A DNA stretch of 64,000 bases from Christensenella massiliensis. GTDB lineage: Bacteria; Bacillota; Clostridia; Christensenellales; Christensenellaceae. The stretch is taken from contig LT700187.1 in NCBI GenBank assembly GCA_900155415.1, forward strand, positions 1,860,001 to 1,924,000. The letters are read 5' to 3'. Each line of letters opens with the position of its first letter. The stretch's first letter is position 1. The notes below the pieces were generated by a model, which was given only the letters and a program-made list of their open reading frames with translations, had not been told where the DNA came from and ran no database searches. This document shows positions 43,085 through 53,348 of this stretch, piece after piece. The position numbers and the translations under genes were made by a program.

Positions 43085-44473
43085 ATGAAGATCGATTTTA
43101 ACCACATGCTTGTTCAAACGATCGGAGAACATGGAATTGAGGAGCAGGATATACAGAAAATGGCGCTGAAAATCCCGCAGATCCATCAGAACATGTGCGC
43201 AAAAAAAGATGCTATGGCGTGGCGCAGTCTGCCCTATAATCAGGCCGCGGTCGTTGCGGATATCAAAAAGGAAGCGGAGCGCATCAACGCAGGCTTTGAA
43301 AACTTTGTCGTGCTCGGAATCGGCGGAAGCGCACTTGGCTCAAAGGCATTGTTTACCGGCATCAAGCATTTGAAATATAATGAACTTCCGCGCGAAAAAC
43401 GCGGCGGCGTACGCTTTTATGTAGTCGATAATGTAGACCCGGATGGGATCAACGCATTGTTTGATGTGATCGACGTAAAGAAAACGTGTTTTCATGTGAT
43501 CACCAAAAGCGGAAATACGGTAGAGACGATGTCTCAGTTCATGATCGTTCTCGGTAAGCTGAAAGAAGCGTTGGGAGACCGTTTTCAGGAGAACATCATC
43601 TTAACAACGGATAAGGAAAAGGGGATACTGAAAAAAATATCCAATCAATACGGATTCAAGACGTTTACCGTGCCGGACGGCGTCGGCGGACGCTTTTCCG
43701 TATTATGTCCGGTCGGTCTTCTTTCCGCAGCTGTACTCAACATTGATATCGAAGCGCTTTTTGCGGGCGCACAGGAAATGGACGAGGCATGCACCAAAGA
43801 AAACCTTTGGGAAAATCCGGCCTATATGTATGCGCTTCTTTATTGCGCGGCAATGAAAAAAGGCGCCAATATTTCCGTCATGATGCCATACGCAGACGGA
43901 CTGCTGAATATGGCGGAGTGGTACGCGCAGCTATGGGCGGAATCGCTCGGAAAACGCTATGGAAATGATGGAAGCATCGTCAATAAGGGGCAGACGCCGG
44001 TCCGTGCGCTTGGCGTGACCGATCAACATTCCCAGATACAGCTTTATACGGAAGGGCCGTTCGATAAGGTGATCGCGTTTATCGATGTGGAAAAATTCCA
44101 TACGGAGCTTAAGATTCCGCAGGCGCCCATCGATATGCAGGACGCATCTTATCTGCAGGGGCAGACGATCAATAAGCTGATCGCTTCGGAGATGCGCGCA
44201 ACAGAATATGCCGTCACACAGGCTGGCAAAATGAATATGCGTATCACGCTTTCGGAAATGAATGCAAAAGAGATCGGAGCCTTATTTTTCTTCCTTGAAA
44301 TGGCAACTGCCGCAGCAGGGGAATTTTTGGAGATCGATGCATTCGACCAGCCGGGCGTAGAGGCGGGCAAGATTGCGACTTTCGCTCTGATGGGACGGGA
44401 TGGATATGAGGAAAAGGCAGCGGAGCTGAATCAGGCTTCGCAGAAGGACGAGAAATTCGTTTATCAGGTGTAA
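43085..44473 (+). CDS. pgi: Glucose-6-phosphate isomerase
   Basis: This 462-residue enzyme interconverts glucose 6-phosphate and fructose 6-phosphate. It is of the Gram-positive short type, with VVLGIGGSALGSKALF, ITKSGNTVETMSQFM, VPDGVGGRFSVLCPVGLL and DQHSQIQLYTEGP, which includes the active-site His/Gln segment. It feeds gluconeogenic carbon toward glucose 1-phosphate. The phosphoglucomutase needed between them is not in the window. A CGGAGG site precedes the ATG. Confidence 0.96.
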   Translation: MKIDFNHMLVQTIGEHGIEEQDIQKMALKIPQIHQNMCAKKDAMAWRSLPYNQAAVVADIKKEAERINAGFENFVVLGIGGSALGSKALFTGIKHLKYNELPREKRGGVRFYVVDNVDPDGINALFDVIDVKKTCFHVITKSGNTVETMSQFMIVLGKLKEALGDRFQENIILTTDKEKGILKKISNQYGFKTFTVPDGVGGRFSVLCPVGLLSAAVLNIDIEALFAGAQEMDEACTKENLWENPAYMYALLYCAAMKKGANISVMMPYADGLLNMAEWYAQLWAESLGKRYGNDGSIVNKGQTPVRALGVTDQHSQIQLYTEGPFDKVIAFIDVEKFHTELKIPQAPIDMQDASYLQGQTINKLIASEMRATEYAVTQAGKMNMRITLSEMNAKEIGALFFFLEMATAAAGEFLEIDAFDQPGVEAGKIATFALMGRDGYEEKAAELNQASQKDEKFVYQV

Positions 44474-44511
44474 AACGTTGTCGGGGATATTGAAAAAGGA
44501 CGGTGAGCACG

Positions 44512-46419
44512 ATGAAAGAGAGCTATCAGGCGTACTTGCCGGAGTATGACATCTATCTGTATAATACCGGGGAAGCGCAAAGGGCATACGAGTTTTTTGG
44601 ATGCCACTATATTCCGAAGCTTCGTATGCACCGTTTCTGCGTGTGGGCTCCCAATGCAAGGAGCGTGAGCGTCGTAGGGGATTTCAATGGCTGGGACATC
44701 GAAAAGAACCCGATGGAGCCTTGGAAAAATGGCGTATGGACTGCATTTATCCCCGGCCTTGCAGATGGAGATAATTATAAATACTTTATATACGGATATG
44801 ACGGCAGCAAGGTCATGAAGGCCGATCCTTTCGCATTCCATGCGGAGGTTCGGCCGAATACGGCCTCTAAAGTTTGGGAGCTCGGCGGATATGAATGGCA
44901 TGACTCATCATATATGAAACGCCGGCTCAAGAAGAATATATTGAAAGACGCCGTATCCATCTATGAGGTGCACATTGGGTCGTGGCGCACGAAAGAGGGA
45001 TATCGCTTTCCGAGCTTTCGGGAGGTGGCAGATGAGCTGGCTGACTATGTGAGCGATATGGGCTATACGCATGTGGAGATCATGCCGGTAGCGGAATATC
45101 CCTACGATGGGTCATGGGGCTATCAGATCACCGGCTTTTACGCCGTCACATCACGCTATGGAACGCCTCAGGATTTCATGTATTTCGTAGACAAGCTCCA
45201 TTCGCGCGGGATCGGCGTTATTATGGACTGGGTTCCCGGGCATTTCCCGAAAGACGAACACGGACTTGCAAAATTCGACGGCACACATTTATATGAGCAC
45301 GAAAACGTTTTGCAGCGGGAGCATCCCCAGTGGGGAACGCTGATCTTCAACTACGGCCGGCCGGAAGTGGTAAGCTTTCTCGTATCGAACGCCATGTTTT
45401 TTATGGACAAATATCATATCGATGGCCTGCGGGTAGACGCAGTCACCTCCATTCTGTATTTGGATTATGCGAGAGACGGCTGCTTTGTTCCAAATGAGGA
45501 AGGTGGGAACATCGACGGCCATGCAGTAGAGATGCTGCGCCGGATGAACAGTACGGTGCTGACAAATTATGCGGGAGCCATGACCATAGCGGAAGAGAGC
45601 ACGGCTTACCCGATGGTCACAAAACCCCCGTATGACGGAGGCCTTGGCTTTACGTTCAAGTGGAACATGGGATTTATGCACGATACACTCGATTATATGA
45701 AAATGGATCACTATTTCCGGCAGTTCGAGCATAACAAGATATCTTTCTCCATGTATTATGCCTTTTCCGAGAATTATATCCTGCCTTATTCGCACGATGA
45801 AGTCGTGCATGGGAAAAAATCGATGGTCGATAAAATGTTTGGGGATTATTGGCAGAAATTTGCGTCGCTTCGGGCACTTTATGCCTTTATGTTCGCACAT
45901 CCCGGAAAGAAGCTGATGTTTATGGGGGATGAATTTGCGCAATTCATAGAATGGGACTATAAAAAACAGCTTGATTGGTTTTTGCTGGAATACGATTCCC
46001 ATGCGGGCATGCAGAGGTTCGTGAAGGACCTGAACCATATTTATACCGCATATTCTGCCCTCTATGAGCTCGACGACAGCTGGGATGGCTTTCGGTGGCT
46101 GAATGTAGACGACAGGGAGCAGAGTACGTTTGCCCTTATGCGTATGAGCGGGGAGGAGGCAGTCGTGTGCGCCGTTAATTTTACTCCTGTCGTGCGGGAG
46201 GATTACAGAATAGCGATGCCGCAGAGAGGGAGCCTTGAAAGGCTGATCTGCAGCGACGATGAGATCTACGGCGGTTCGGGCGTGATGCCGGATAAGAAGC
46301 TTCAGACGGAAAAGCTTGCCTTAAACGGCATGCCGTACAGTGTAAAAATAACGCTGCCGCCGCTTGGAGCAGTGTACTATCGGTTCACTTTGAAAAGCAA
46401 AGGGGATGGGAAAAGATGA
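44512..46419 (+). CDS. glgB: 1,4-alpha-glucan branching enzyme
   Basis: This 635-residue enzyme makes alpha-1,6 branches in glycogen. A CBM48 domain ([19 protein letters not shown], near 45) precedes a GH13 barrel. Catalytic residues are Asp in GLRVDAVTS near 308, Glu in [10 protein letters not shown] near 361 and Asp in SHDEVVHGK near 427; [10 protein letters not shown] is typical of branching enzymes. The ATG at 44512 is chosen over an in-frame GTG at 44503 because a GGTGAG site precedes it. It overlaps glgC by 4 bp. Confidence 0.96.
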   Translation: MKESYQAYLPEYDIYLYNTGEAQRAYEFFGCHYIPKLRMHRFCVWAPNARSVSVVGDFNGWDIEKNPMEPWKNGVWTAFIPGLADGDNYKYFIYGYDGSKVMKADPFAFHAEVRPNTASKVWELGGYEWHDSSYMKRRLKKNILKDAVSIYEVHIGSWRTKEGYRFPSFREVADELADYVSDMGYTHVEIMPVAEYPYDGSWGYQITGFYAVTSRYGTPQDFMYFVDKLHSRGIGVIMDWVPGHFPKDEHGLAKFDGTHLYEHENVLQREHPQWGTLIFNYGRPEVVSFLVSNAMFFMDKYHIDGLRVDAVTSILYLDYARDGCFVPNEEGGNIDGHAVEMLRRMNSTVLTNYAGAMTIAEESTAYPMVTKPPYDGGLGFTFKWNMGFMHDTLDYMKMDHYFRQFEHNKISFSMYYAFSENYILPYSHDEVVHGKKSMVDKMFGDYWQKFASLRALYAFMFAHPGKKLMFMGDEFAQFIEWDYKKQLDWFLLEYDSHAGMQRFVKDLNHIYTAYSALYELDDSWDGFRWLNVDDREQSTFALMRMSGEEAVVCAVNFTPVVREDYRIAMPQRGSLERLICSDDEIYGGSGVMPDKKLQTEKLALNGMPYSVKITLPPLGAVYYRFTLKSKGDGKR

Positions 46420-47621
46420 TTAAAAAGAAAAAATGTATCGCAATGCTTTTGGCCGGAGGGCAGGGAAGCAGGCTCGGGGTTCTCACCAAGCACCGTGCCA
46501 AGCCAGCCGTTACCTACGGAGGAAAGTATAGGATCATCGATTTTCCGCTTTCCAACTGTATCCATTCGGGCATCGATACGGTCGGCGTTCTGACGCAGTA
46601 TGAGCCGCTCGAGCTGAATGCATATATCGGAACAGGCTCACCATGGGACCTCGACGGGATTACGGGAGGCGCTTTTGTACTGCCGCCGTATGTGAAAGGC
46701 GAGCGGGGCGAATGGTATTCCGGAACGGCAAATGCGATCTATCAGAATATCTATTTTATCGAGCAATATAATCCGGATTATATCCTCGTGCTATCGGGCG
46801 ACCATATCTATAAAATGGATTACAGCCAAATGATCGAAGCGCACGAGGATAACGAAGCCGATGCGACGATCGCCGTGATCGAAGTACCGATGGAAGAGGC
46901 GGCACGGTTCGGTATCATGAATACCGATAAAAATCTTCGTATCGAAGAATTTGAGGAAAAGCCGAAGAAACCGAAAAGCAACATGGCATCTATGGGCGTT
47001 TATGTTTTCAGCTGGAAAAAGGTGCGGGAATATCTGATTGCAGATTCGAAAGATGAAAGATCGAGCAACGATTTTGGAAAAAATATCATTCCTGCTATGC
47101 TGGAAAACGGAGAACGTCTGTTTGCCTATCCCTATAAAGGATATTGGAAAGACGTAGGAACGATCGATTCCCTGTGGGAGGCCAACATGGAGCTGCTGCA
47201 CGATGAGCCGGGGCTCAATCTTTACGACGACGCATGGCGCATTTTTTCGCGCAATCCGAATAAGCCGCCGCATTTTGTCGACCGTGGGGCGAAGATTAAA
47301 AACTCTCTTATTTCAGAAGGATGTTATATTTATGGAACTGTAGAAAATAGCATCCTTTCGGCAGGTGTCATAATAGAAAAAGGGGCGGTCGTACGGGATA
47401 GTATCATTATGCAGGAGACGGTGATTGGAGAAAAAAGCAAGGTGCTGAAAAGTATCGTGGACGAAGAAGTCTCCGTAGAGCCGGGTGCTGTCGTCGGCGG
47501 AAAAGGCGAAATTACGGTGGTGGGCCATAAGGCGGTCATACGGGCCGGAGCGAGCGTTGCGGCCGGTGAAAGCGTGGCTGCAAAGAAAGTGATCAAAAAT
47601 ACGGCAGGAGGTGCTTCCTGA
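46416..47621 (+). CDS. glgC: Glucose-1-phosphate adenylyltransferase, catalytic subunit GlgC
   Basis: This enzyme makes ADP-glucose from glucose 1-phosphate and ATP, the committed step of glycogen synthesis. The 401-residue protein has the nucleotide loop [22 protein letters not shown], catalytic Asp in [12 protein letters not shown], sugar-binding [10 protein letters not shown] and a left-handed beta-helix tail. All catalytic residues are intact, unlike in GlgD. It overlaps glgB (ATGA), and glgD starts on its last base. Confidence 0.96.
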   Translation: MIKKKKCIAMLLAGGQGSRLGVLTKHRAKPAVTYGGKYRIIDFPLSNCIHSGIDTVGVLTQYEPLELNAYIGTGSPWDLDGITGGAFVLPPYVKGERGEWYSGTANAIYQNIYFIEQYNPDYILVLSGDHIYKMDYSQMIEAHEDNEADATIAVIEVPMEEAARFGIMNTDKNLRIEEFEEKPKKPKSNMASMGVYVFSWKKVREYLIADSKDERSSNDFGKNIIPAMLENGERLFAYPYKGYWKDVGTIDSLWEANMELLHDEPGLNLYDDAWRIFSRNPNKPPHFVDRGAKIKNSLISEGCYIYGTVENSILSAGVIIEKGAVVRDSIIMQETVIGEKSKVLKSIVDEEVSVEPGAVVGGKGEITVVGHKAVIRAGASVAAGESVAAKKVIKNTAGGAS

Positions 47622-48748
47622 TGCTTCGGAATACATTTGGTTTGATTTATGCGGGAGAACAGAATATCAATCTGCGTGAGCTCGTTTATCTTCGGACGGT
47701 TGGGGCGCTTCCGGTAGGGGGACGCTACCGGGCGATCGACTTTATTCTTTCCAATATGGTCAATTCGGGGATACGAAATATCGGTGTGATCGCGCAGCGT
47801 TCCTATCATTCCTTGATGGATCATCTCGGCTCCGGAAAAGAATGGGACCTCTCCCGGAAAAACGACGGGCTCTTTATTTTGCCGCCCTTTTCCAGTTCGG
47901 AAAATATGGGGACCTACCGCGGTGTAGTAGATGCGATCAAGGGCGTTATGAGCTATATTACGCGTTCTAAGCAGCAATACTGTATTTTGTCCGGCTCCTA
48001 TACGATCTATAACCGGACGTTTGATGATTTGGTGGAATATCATCTCGATAACGGGGCGGACATCACGATGCTGTACAACGAAGACGAGGCGGACTATTTC
48101 CGGGGAGAACGCTATAACGACGTCCGGTTGCATCTGAATGACGAAGGAAGAGTCGTTGATTTGGAAATAAACGCAGCCGCGAGCGATTCGCGGAAAGTAG
48201 GAATGGATACCTATGTAATGCGGAAAGATCTTCTGGAATATCTGGTGGAGGACTGTGTATCGCGTGGAAAATATAATTTCGTCAGTGACCTCCTAATGGG
48301 GAATCTGAGCCGGATCAAGATCATGGGCTATGAGCATAAAGGCTATGTAGGACGTTTGCACTCGGTTGCTTCATACTATAAAATCAATATGGATTTTCTC
48401 GACCGTAGTGTTCAGGACCATCTTTTCAACGGAGACAACCAAATCTATACGAAGATCAAGGATGAGGTTCCGGCAAAATATGCAAAGACCTCTAATGTTA
48501 AGAATTCGTTGGTCGCAAATGGGTGTATCATCGAGGGGGAAGTGGAAAACAGTATCCTGTTCCGCGGCGTATATGTCGGAAAGGGTGCAAAGATAAAAAA
48601 CAGTATTATTATGCAGAACAGCGAAGTATACAATAATTCGGACCTTGAATATGTCATCCTCGATAAATCCGTCAACATCCGGCAGGGAAGAAGGCTGATC
48701 GGAGATGAAGTATTTCCGGTCATTATCCGCAAGGGGGCGATCGTATGA
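47621..48748 (+). CDS. glgD: GlgD, regulatory partner of glucose-1-phosphate adenylyltransferase
   Basis: This 375-residue GlgC paralogue is typical of Firmicutes. The nucleotide-binding loop is replaced by LIYAGEQNINLRELVYLRTV, and the catalytic Asp of [10 protein letters not shown] is lost (SGSYTIYNRTF). It is therefore expected to be inactive alone and to form a heteromer that changes GlgC activity and allostery. The beta-helix tail is kept (VKNSLVANGCIIEGEVENS). It lies between glgC and glgA with overlapping ends. Confidence 0.94.
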   Translation: MLRNTFGLIYAGEQNINLRELVYLRTVGALPVGGRYRAIDFILSNMVNSGIRNIGVIAQRSYHSLMDHLGSGKEWDLSRKNDGLFILPPFSSSENMGTYRGVVDAIKGVMSYITRSKQQYCILSGSYTIYNRTFDDLVEYHLDNGADITMLYNEDEADYFRGERYNDVRLHLNDEGRVVDLEINAAASDSRKVGMDTYVMRKDLLEYLVEDCVSRGKYNFVSDLLMGNLSRIKIMGYEHKGYVGRLHSVASYYKINMDFLDRSVQDHLFNGDNQIYTKIKDEVPAKYAKTSNVKNSLVANGCIIEGEVENSILFRGVYVGKGAKIKNSIIMQNSEVYNNSDLEYVILDKSVNIRQGRRLIGDEVFPVIIRKGAIV

Positions 48749-50178
48749 GCAAACTGAAAGTATTGATCGCAGGAGCAGAGGCAACGCCCTTTGCCAAAAC
48801 CGGAGGGCTTGCCGATGTGATCGGGGCTCTTCCGCGGGCGCTTTGTGCACAGGGGATAGACGCGCGTGTCATATTACCCAAGCATAAGACGGTTAAAGAA
48901 AAGTACGGGGATCGGCTGCGCGTGCTTGCAACGATGAATATCCAGCTTGGCTGGAGGACGCTGTATCTTGGTATTGAGACGATGGAGCTTGAAGGCGTCA
49001 CCTATTATTTTATCGACAATGAATATTATTTCGGCTGGTGCATTTATAAAGGCGGCGAAGCGGAAGCGGAGCAGTATGCGTATTTTTGCCGTGCTGTGCT
49101 TGAAGCGCTTCCGTTTCTCGGATTTGAGCCGGATATTATCCATGTCAACGACTGGCATACGGCAATGATACCGTTTCTCATACGCACCCAATATCAGGGA
49201 AGACCGCAGGGAAATGTGAAAACGGTGCTCACGATCCACAATCTGCAATATCAGGGGCAGATATCCTTTGATTTTGCCAAAGATATTCTGGGGGTGGAAG
49301 ACAAATATCTTACGCCGGAATATGTGGAAGCGTACGGCAGCGCCAATATGATGAAAGCAGGCATCGTCTTTGCCGATAAGATCACGACGGTAAGCCCCTC
49401 CTATGCACAGGAAATACTCGATCCTTATTATGGACGTGGTATGGAAGGGATCTTGCGGGCGCGCAGCAGCGATTTAGTCGGTATTTTGAATGGGATAGAT
49501 ACAAAAGAGTTCGATCCGGAGCACGACGCTCATTTGAAATACCGCTATGCGCCAAATGACCTCGGCGGGAAATACCACGATAAGGAAGAACTCATGCGGG
49601 AACTCGATATCAAAGTGCGTCCCAGCATGCCGCTTATCGGAATGGTAACGCGCATGACAGAGCAAAAGGGGCTTGATCTTGTGCGCGCAGTGCTTGAGGA
49701 GCTTCTATATGAGAATGTGGCGTTTGTGCTTCTCGGCAGCGGCGAAGAACAGTATGAAAGCTTTTTCCGTTATATTGCGGATAAATATCCGGATAAGACG
49801 GCAGTATGCCTTGGATACAGCGATCCGCTCGCGCACCGGATCTATGCGGGAAGTGATTTTTTCCTAATGCCATCAATGTTTGAGCCATGCGGGATCTCTC
49901 AGATGATCGCTCAGCGCTATGGAACGCTGCCGATCGTCCGCGAGACCGGCGGCCTGCGAGATACAGTCATACCCTATAACATTTATACGCGGGAAGGCAA
50001 CGGTTTTTCGTTCACAAATTATAATGCGCATGATATGCTGAATACGATTTGGTTTGCTTTAAATGTTTATCAGGATAAGGCAAATCTGGCGGAGCTCATT
50101 CGGAAGGCAATGGCGGCCGACAATAGCTTTGACCGGTCTGCAGCGGAATACATTGCACTGTACCGTATGCTCTTATAG
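48745..50178 (+). CDS. glgA: Glycogen synthase (ADP-glucose)
   Basis: This 477-residue GT5 enzyme adds glucose from ADP-glucose to the growing alpha-1,4 chain. The N-terminal KTGGLADVIGALPRAL motif binds ADP-glucose; HVNDWHTAMIPFL is conserved; MVTRMTEQKGLDLV and MPSMFEPCGISQMIAQRYGTLPIVRETGGLRDTV form the C-terminal donor site. It overlaps glgD by 4 bp (ATGA), so glgBCDA are co-translated. Confidence 0.96.
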   Translation: MSKLKVLIAGAEATPFAKTGGLADVIGALPRALCAQGIDARVILPKHKTVKEKYGDRLRVLATMNIQLGWRTLYLGIETMELEGVTYYFIDNEYYFGWCIYKGGEAEAEQYAYFCRAVLEALPFLGFEPDIIHVNDWHTAMIPFLIRTQYQGRPQGNVKTVLTIHNLQYQGQISFDFAKDILGVEDKYLTPEYVEAYGSANMMKAGIVFADKITTVSPSYAQEILDPYYGRGMEGILRARSSDLVGILNGIDTKEFDPEHDAHLKYRYAPNDLGGKYHDKEELMRELDIKVRPSMPLIGMVTRMTEQKGLDLVRAVLEELLYENVAFVLLGSGEEQYESFFRYIADKYPDKTAVCLGYSDPLAHRIYAGSDFFLMPSMFEPCGISQMIAQRYGTLPIVRETGGLRDTVIPYNIYTREGNGFSFTNYNAHDMLNTIWFALNVYQDKANLAELIRKAMAADNSFDRSAAEYIALYRMLL

Positions 50179-50239
50179 CAGGCGAAAAGCCGGGGATAAG
50201 ACCAAAATAGAGTGCTCGCGCGGATGGGAACGCAGCATA

Positions 50240-50268
50240 TTGACGAAAAAACATTTTTTTAATACAAT
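50240..50268 (+). promoter_or_regulatory. Promoter before the small acidic protein gene
   Basis: TTGACG (50240-50245), a 17-bp spacer and TACAAT (50263-50268). The -10 lies in a perfect 14-bp palindrome, TACAATATATTGTA (50263-50276), a possible repressor site. Confidence 0.65.
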
Positions 50269-50363
50269 ATATTGTAAATCCGGTGTGACGGCTGCAATGC
50301 AGCGTATGCAGGCAGGACGGTCTTGCCGGGCAGGATTCTAAACGACACGAAAGGAAGAATAGA

Positions 50364-50666
50364 TTGGAACATACAAAAGATGAGGCTGGAGGCTGTTGGG
50401 GCAATATAGGCGAAAAACGCGGGGCAGGTCGGGAAGCGATCGGCGAGATAGCGCGGGAGCTGGAGCAGGAGCAGCTTTTGGAAGAAAAGATAGATGAAGC
50501 GATCCATGTAGATGATTATACGATCCCGGAGGAAGCCGAAAATGAACCGGCAGTCCGGGCGGCAGAGGAAACGGAAGAAATATTTGCCGTTTTGGAACGG
50601 GCGTCCGATCGTTTAGCTGAGGAAGAAGAAGAAATATTCAGCGTATTGGAAGAGGATGCCTCCTGA
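50364..50666 (+). CDS. Small acidic protein of unknown function (100 aa)
   Basis: The likely start is a TTG with an AAAGGAAG site. The protein is strongly acidic, rich in Glu and Ala, with a helical repeat-like pattern: EEIFAVLERASDRLAEEEEEIFSVLEE shows two copies of EEIF(A/S)VLE. There is no membrane or metal motif. Its own promoter upstream and a terminator downstream support expression. Its place between glgA and glgP suggests, but does not show, a link to glycogen. Confidence 0.55.
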   Translation: MEHTKDEAGGCWGNIGEKRGAGREAIGEIARELEQEQLLEEKIDEAIHVDDYTIPEEAENEPAVRAAEETEEIFAVLERASDRLAEEEEEIFSVLEEDAS

Positions 50667-50763
50667 AAGTAAGATGCAGCGACGGGAAAATACATGGGAA
50701 AGAGGCGAAGGCGCCGGAGCTGAGAACAGCTGCAGAACGCCGTGGAATAGGGAAGAAATGAGG

Positions 50764-50788
50764 AAAACTGCCGTTTTCGGCAGTTTTT
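50764..50788 (+). terminator. Terminator before glgP
   Basis: AAAACTGCCG (50764-50773) pairs with CGGCAGTTTT (50778-50787) around TTTT and ends in T. Confidence 0.82.
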
Positions 50789-50834
50789 CTGTACGTAAAA
50801 TTATTGTGAATAATCGTATTCCCGCGAGGGTATA

Positions 50835-50843
50835 TGATATAAT
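50835..50843 (+). promoter_or_regulatory. Extended -10 promoter of glgP
   Basis: TGATATAAT is a perfect extended -10, 45 bp before the glgP ATG. No -35 is clear. Together with the terminator at 50764 it marks glgP as a separate transcription unit. Confidence 0.6.
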
Positions 50844-50887
50844 ATTGACATGATTGCTGAAAGCAGGATAAACAGGAGGTTCTTATC

Positions 50888-53332
50888 ATGGCCGATCCTA
50901 TCGTAAAAAAAGAAGAGATCAAGGAGCAGATTCTGGGCAAGCTGAAGCGGCATTTTGGCAAGACACTGGAAGAAGCGACGAAAGACCAGATTTATAAATC
51001 GTGTGCACTTTCTATACGTGACGTGATCGTGGAAAAGTGGACGGACGCCAATAAGCAGGTGCTCAATCAGGGACTGAAACGCCTGTATTATTTATCGGCA
51101 GAATTTCTGATGGGCCGTGCGCTCGTCAATAATATGATCAACCTGCATCTTTTAAAGGATTATCAGGAAGTTTTAAGTGATATGGGGCTCAGCTTGGATG
51201 ACATCGAAGAGCAGGAAAGAGATGCGGGGCTCGGAAACGGCGGTCTCGGGCGTCTTGCGGCATGCTTTTTAGACTCCCTGTCTACGCTCGATCTTCCCGT
51301 GACTGGCTGTAGCATCCGATATGAATATGGATTATTTAAGCAGCGCATTTTAGACGGCGAACAGGTCGAGGTGGATGATAACTGGCTTGAAGCGGGAAAT
51401 GTGTGGGAGATCCCGCGCCCGGAAGAGCAGGTGGAAGTCCGTTATGGCGGCGAAATAGAAGAGATATGGACGGAGCAAGGCCTTAAGATCGATCATAAAA
51501 ATTATTACAGCGTGCTTGCGATCCCTTATGATTATCCGGTCATTGGATATATGAGTGAAATGCCCGCAACGCTTCGCTTGTGGAGCGCAAAAGCCAAAAC
51601 AGGGCTCGATATGCATTATTTCAACCGGGGCGATTACGCCCGTGCTATGCAGGAACGGGAACTGGCCGAGGTCATTTCCAAAGTGTTGTATCCGGAGGAT
51701 AATCATGAACAGGGGCGGCAGCTGCGCTTGAAGCAGTTTTATTTCTTTACATCCGCGACGATGCAGCACATGGTGCATAAGCATAAGGCGAATTACGGAG
51801 ATCTTCACACGCTGCCTAACTATTTTACAGTCCAGATCAATGACACGCATCCGACGCTTGCCATTCCAGAGCTGATGCGTATCCTTATGGATGAGGAAGG
51901 TATGGGCTGGGACGAAGCGTTTGACATTTGCAGCAGAATATTCAATTATACCAATCATACGATCATGTCGGAAGCGCTTGAGTGCTGGGAAGAAGAGATG
52001 TTCCGGGAGCTTTTGCCGCGTATTTATGAGATCATCAAGGTAATAAACGATAAGTTTTGCAGTAAGCTATGGGACGTATATCCGGGACAGTGGGATAAGA
52101 TCAGTAAAATGTCTATCATTGCGTATCATGAAATACGCATGGCGAACCTATGTATCGCCGTATGCAACAAGGTGAACGGCGTTTCCAAGCTGCACGGGGA
52201 AATATTGAAGGCGCGCACGTTCCGGGATTTTTATGTGGTATTTCCGGATAAATTTTTGGGGATCACGAATGGTATCACCCATAGAAGGTGGCTTGCAAAG
52301 GCAAACCAGCCTCTTACACAGCTTCTTGCAGACCATATTGGAGACGGCTTTCTAAAAGATTACAAAGAGATGGATAGGATTGCAGACCTTCTCGGCGATG
52401 CGCGCTTCCTCGATGATTTCATGGAGGTCAAGTACCGGAATAAGGTGCGCTTTTGCGAGCACCTGAAAAAGAAGCAGGGGATCGAGATCGACCCGGATAC
52501 GATATTTGATGTGCATGCAAAACGGCTGCACGAATACAAAAGGCAGCTTTTAAAGGCGCTCCATATCCTGCATCTGTATAATTTGAAGAAGGAAGATCCC
52601 GCGGTCCACATAGAACCCTGTACGTTTATTTTCGCGGCGAAAGCATCGCCGGGCTATGTGCGGGCAAAAAATATCATACGCCTCATTCTTGCCGTGGCAG
52701 AGCTTGTCAATAACGATCCGGCAACCAAAGGCGTGCTTCAGGTAGTATTCGTAGAAAACTACAGCGTATCCGAGGCCGAGCTCATGATACCGGCGGCGGA
52801 CATCAGCGAGCAGATTTCTACGGCAGGACTGGAAGCATCCGGAACGGGCAATATGAAGTTTATGATGAACGGCGCCGTTACGCTTGGAACGATGGACGGC
52901 GCAAATGTAGAGATTTATGAAGCGGTAGGAGAAGATAATATCTTTATCTTTGGTGCGACAGAACGTGAGATCAGCCGAATGGAGCGCTATGGAACCTATA
53001 AACCGGGAGAGTATTACGAACAAAATACGGATTTGCGGCTCGCGCTCAACCGCCTGATCGACGGAACGCTTCATATCGCGAATGACCGCCAGTTTTCTGA
53101 TTTATATCATTCTTTGCTTTTCGGAGATATGGACCGTGCGGATAAGTATTACCTGCTGTATGACTTTGCGTCCTATTCGCAGGCATACGAGCGGGCAGTC
53201 GCCGCCTATCGGGACAGAGAACGCTGGAAAAGGATGGCGGCGACGAACACCGCGAAATCAGGCGTATTTTCATCCGACCGGACGATACGGGAATATAACG
53301 ATAAAATATGGCACCTGCGGGAATTGACCTGA
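50888..53332 (+). CDS. glgP: Glycogen/maltodextrin phosphorylase
   Basis: This 814-residue GT35 enzyme cleaves alpha-1,4 chains with phosphate to give glucose 1-phosphate. The pyridoxal phosphate Lys is in EASGTGNMKFMMNGAVTLGT near 656. GLGNGGLGRLAACFLDSLSTLDLP and YGLFKQRI are the usual N-terminal motifs, and VHAKRLHEYKRQLL is conserved. It provides the breakdown arm of the locus. An AGGAGG site precedes the ATG. It lies 16 bp upstream of the GH13 gene. Confidence 0.97.
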   Translation: MADPIVKKEEIKEQILGKLKRHFGKTLEEATKDQIYKSCALSIRDVIVEKWTDANKQVLNQGLKRLYYLSAEFLMGRALVNNMINLHLLKDYQEVLSDMGLSLDDIEEQERDAGLGNGGLGRLAACFLDSLSTLDLPVTGCSIRYEYGLFKQRILDGEQVEVDDNWLEAGNVWEIPRPEEQVEVRYGGEIEEIWTEQGLKIDHKNYYSVLAIPYDYPVIGYMSEMPATLRLWSAKAKTGLDMHYFNRGDYARAMQERELAEVISKVLYPEDNHEQGRQLRLKQFYFFTSATMQHMVHKHKANYGDLHTLPNYFTVQINDTHPTLAIPELMRILMDEEGMGWDEAFDICSRIFNYTNHTIMSEALECWEEEMFRELLPRIYEIIKVINDKFCSKLWDVYPGQWDKISKMSIIAYHEIRMANLCIAVCNKVNGVSKLHGEILKARTFRDFYVVFPDKFLGITNGITHRRWLAKANQPLTQLLADHIGDGFLKDYKEMDRIADLLGDARFLDDFMEVKYRNKVRFCEHLKKKQGIEIDPDTIFDVHAKRLHEYKRQLLKALHILHLYNLKKEDPAVHIEPCTFIFAAKASPGYVRAKNIIRLILAVAELVNNDPATKGVLQVVFVENYSVSEAELMIPAADISEQISTAGLEASGTGNMKFMMNGAVTLGTMDGANVEIYEAVGEDNIFIFGATEREISRMERYGTYKPGEYYEQNTDLRLALNRLIDGTLHIANDRQFSDLYHSLLFGDMDRADKYYLLYDFASYSQAYERAVAAYRDRERWKRMAATNTAKSGVFSSDRTIREYNDKIWHLRELT

Positions 53333-53348
53333 CGCAGGAGGGAGAGGT

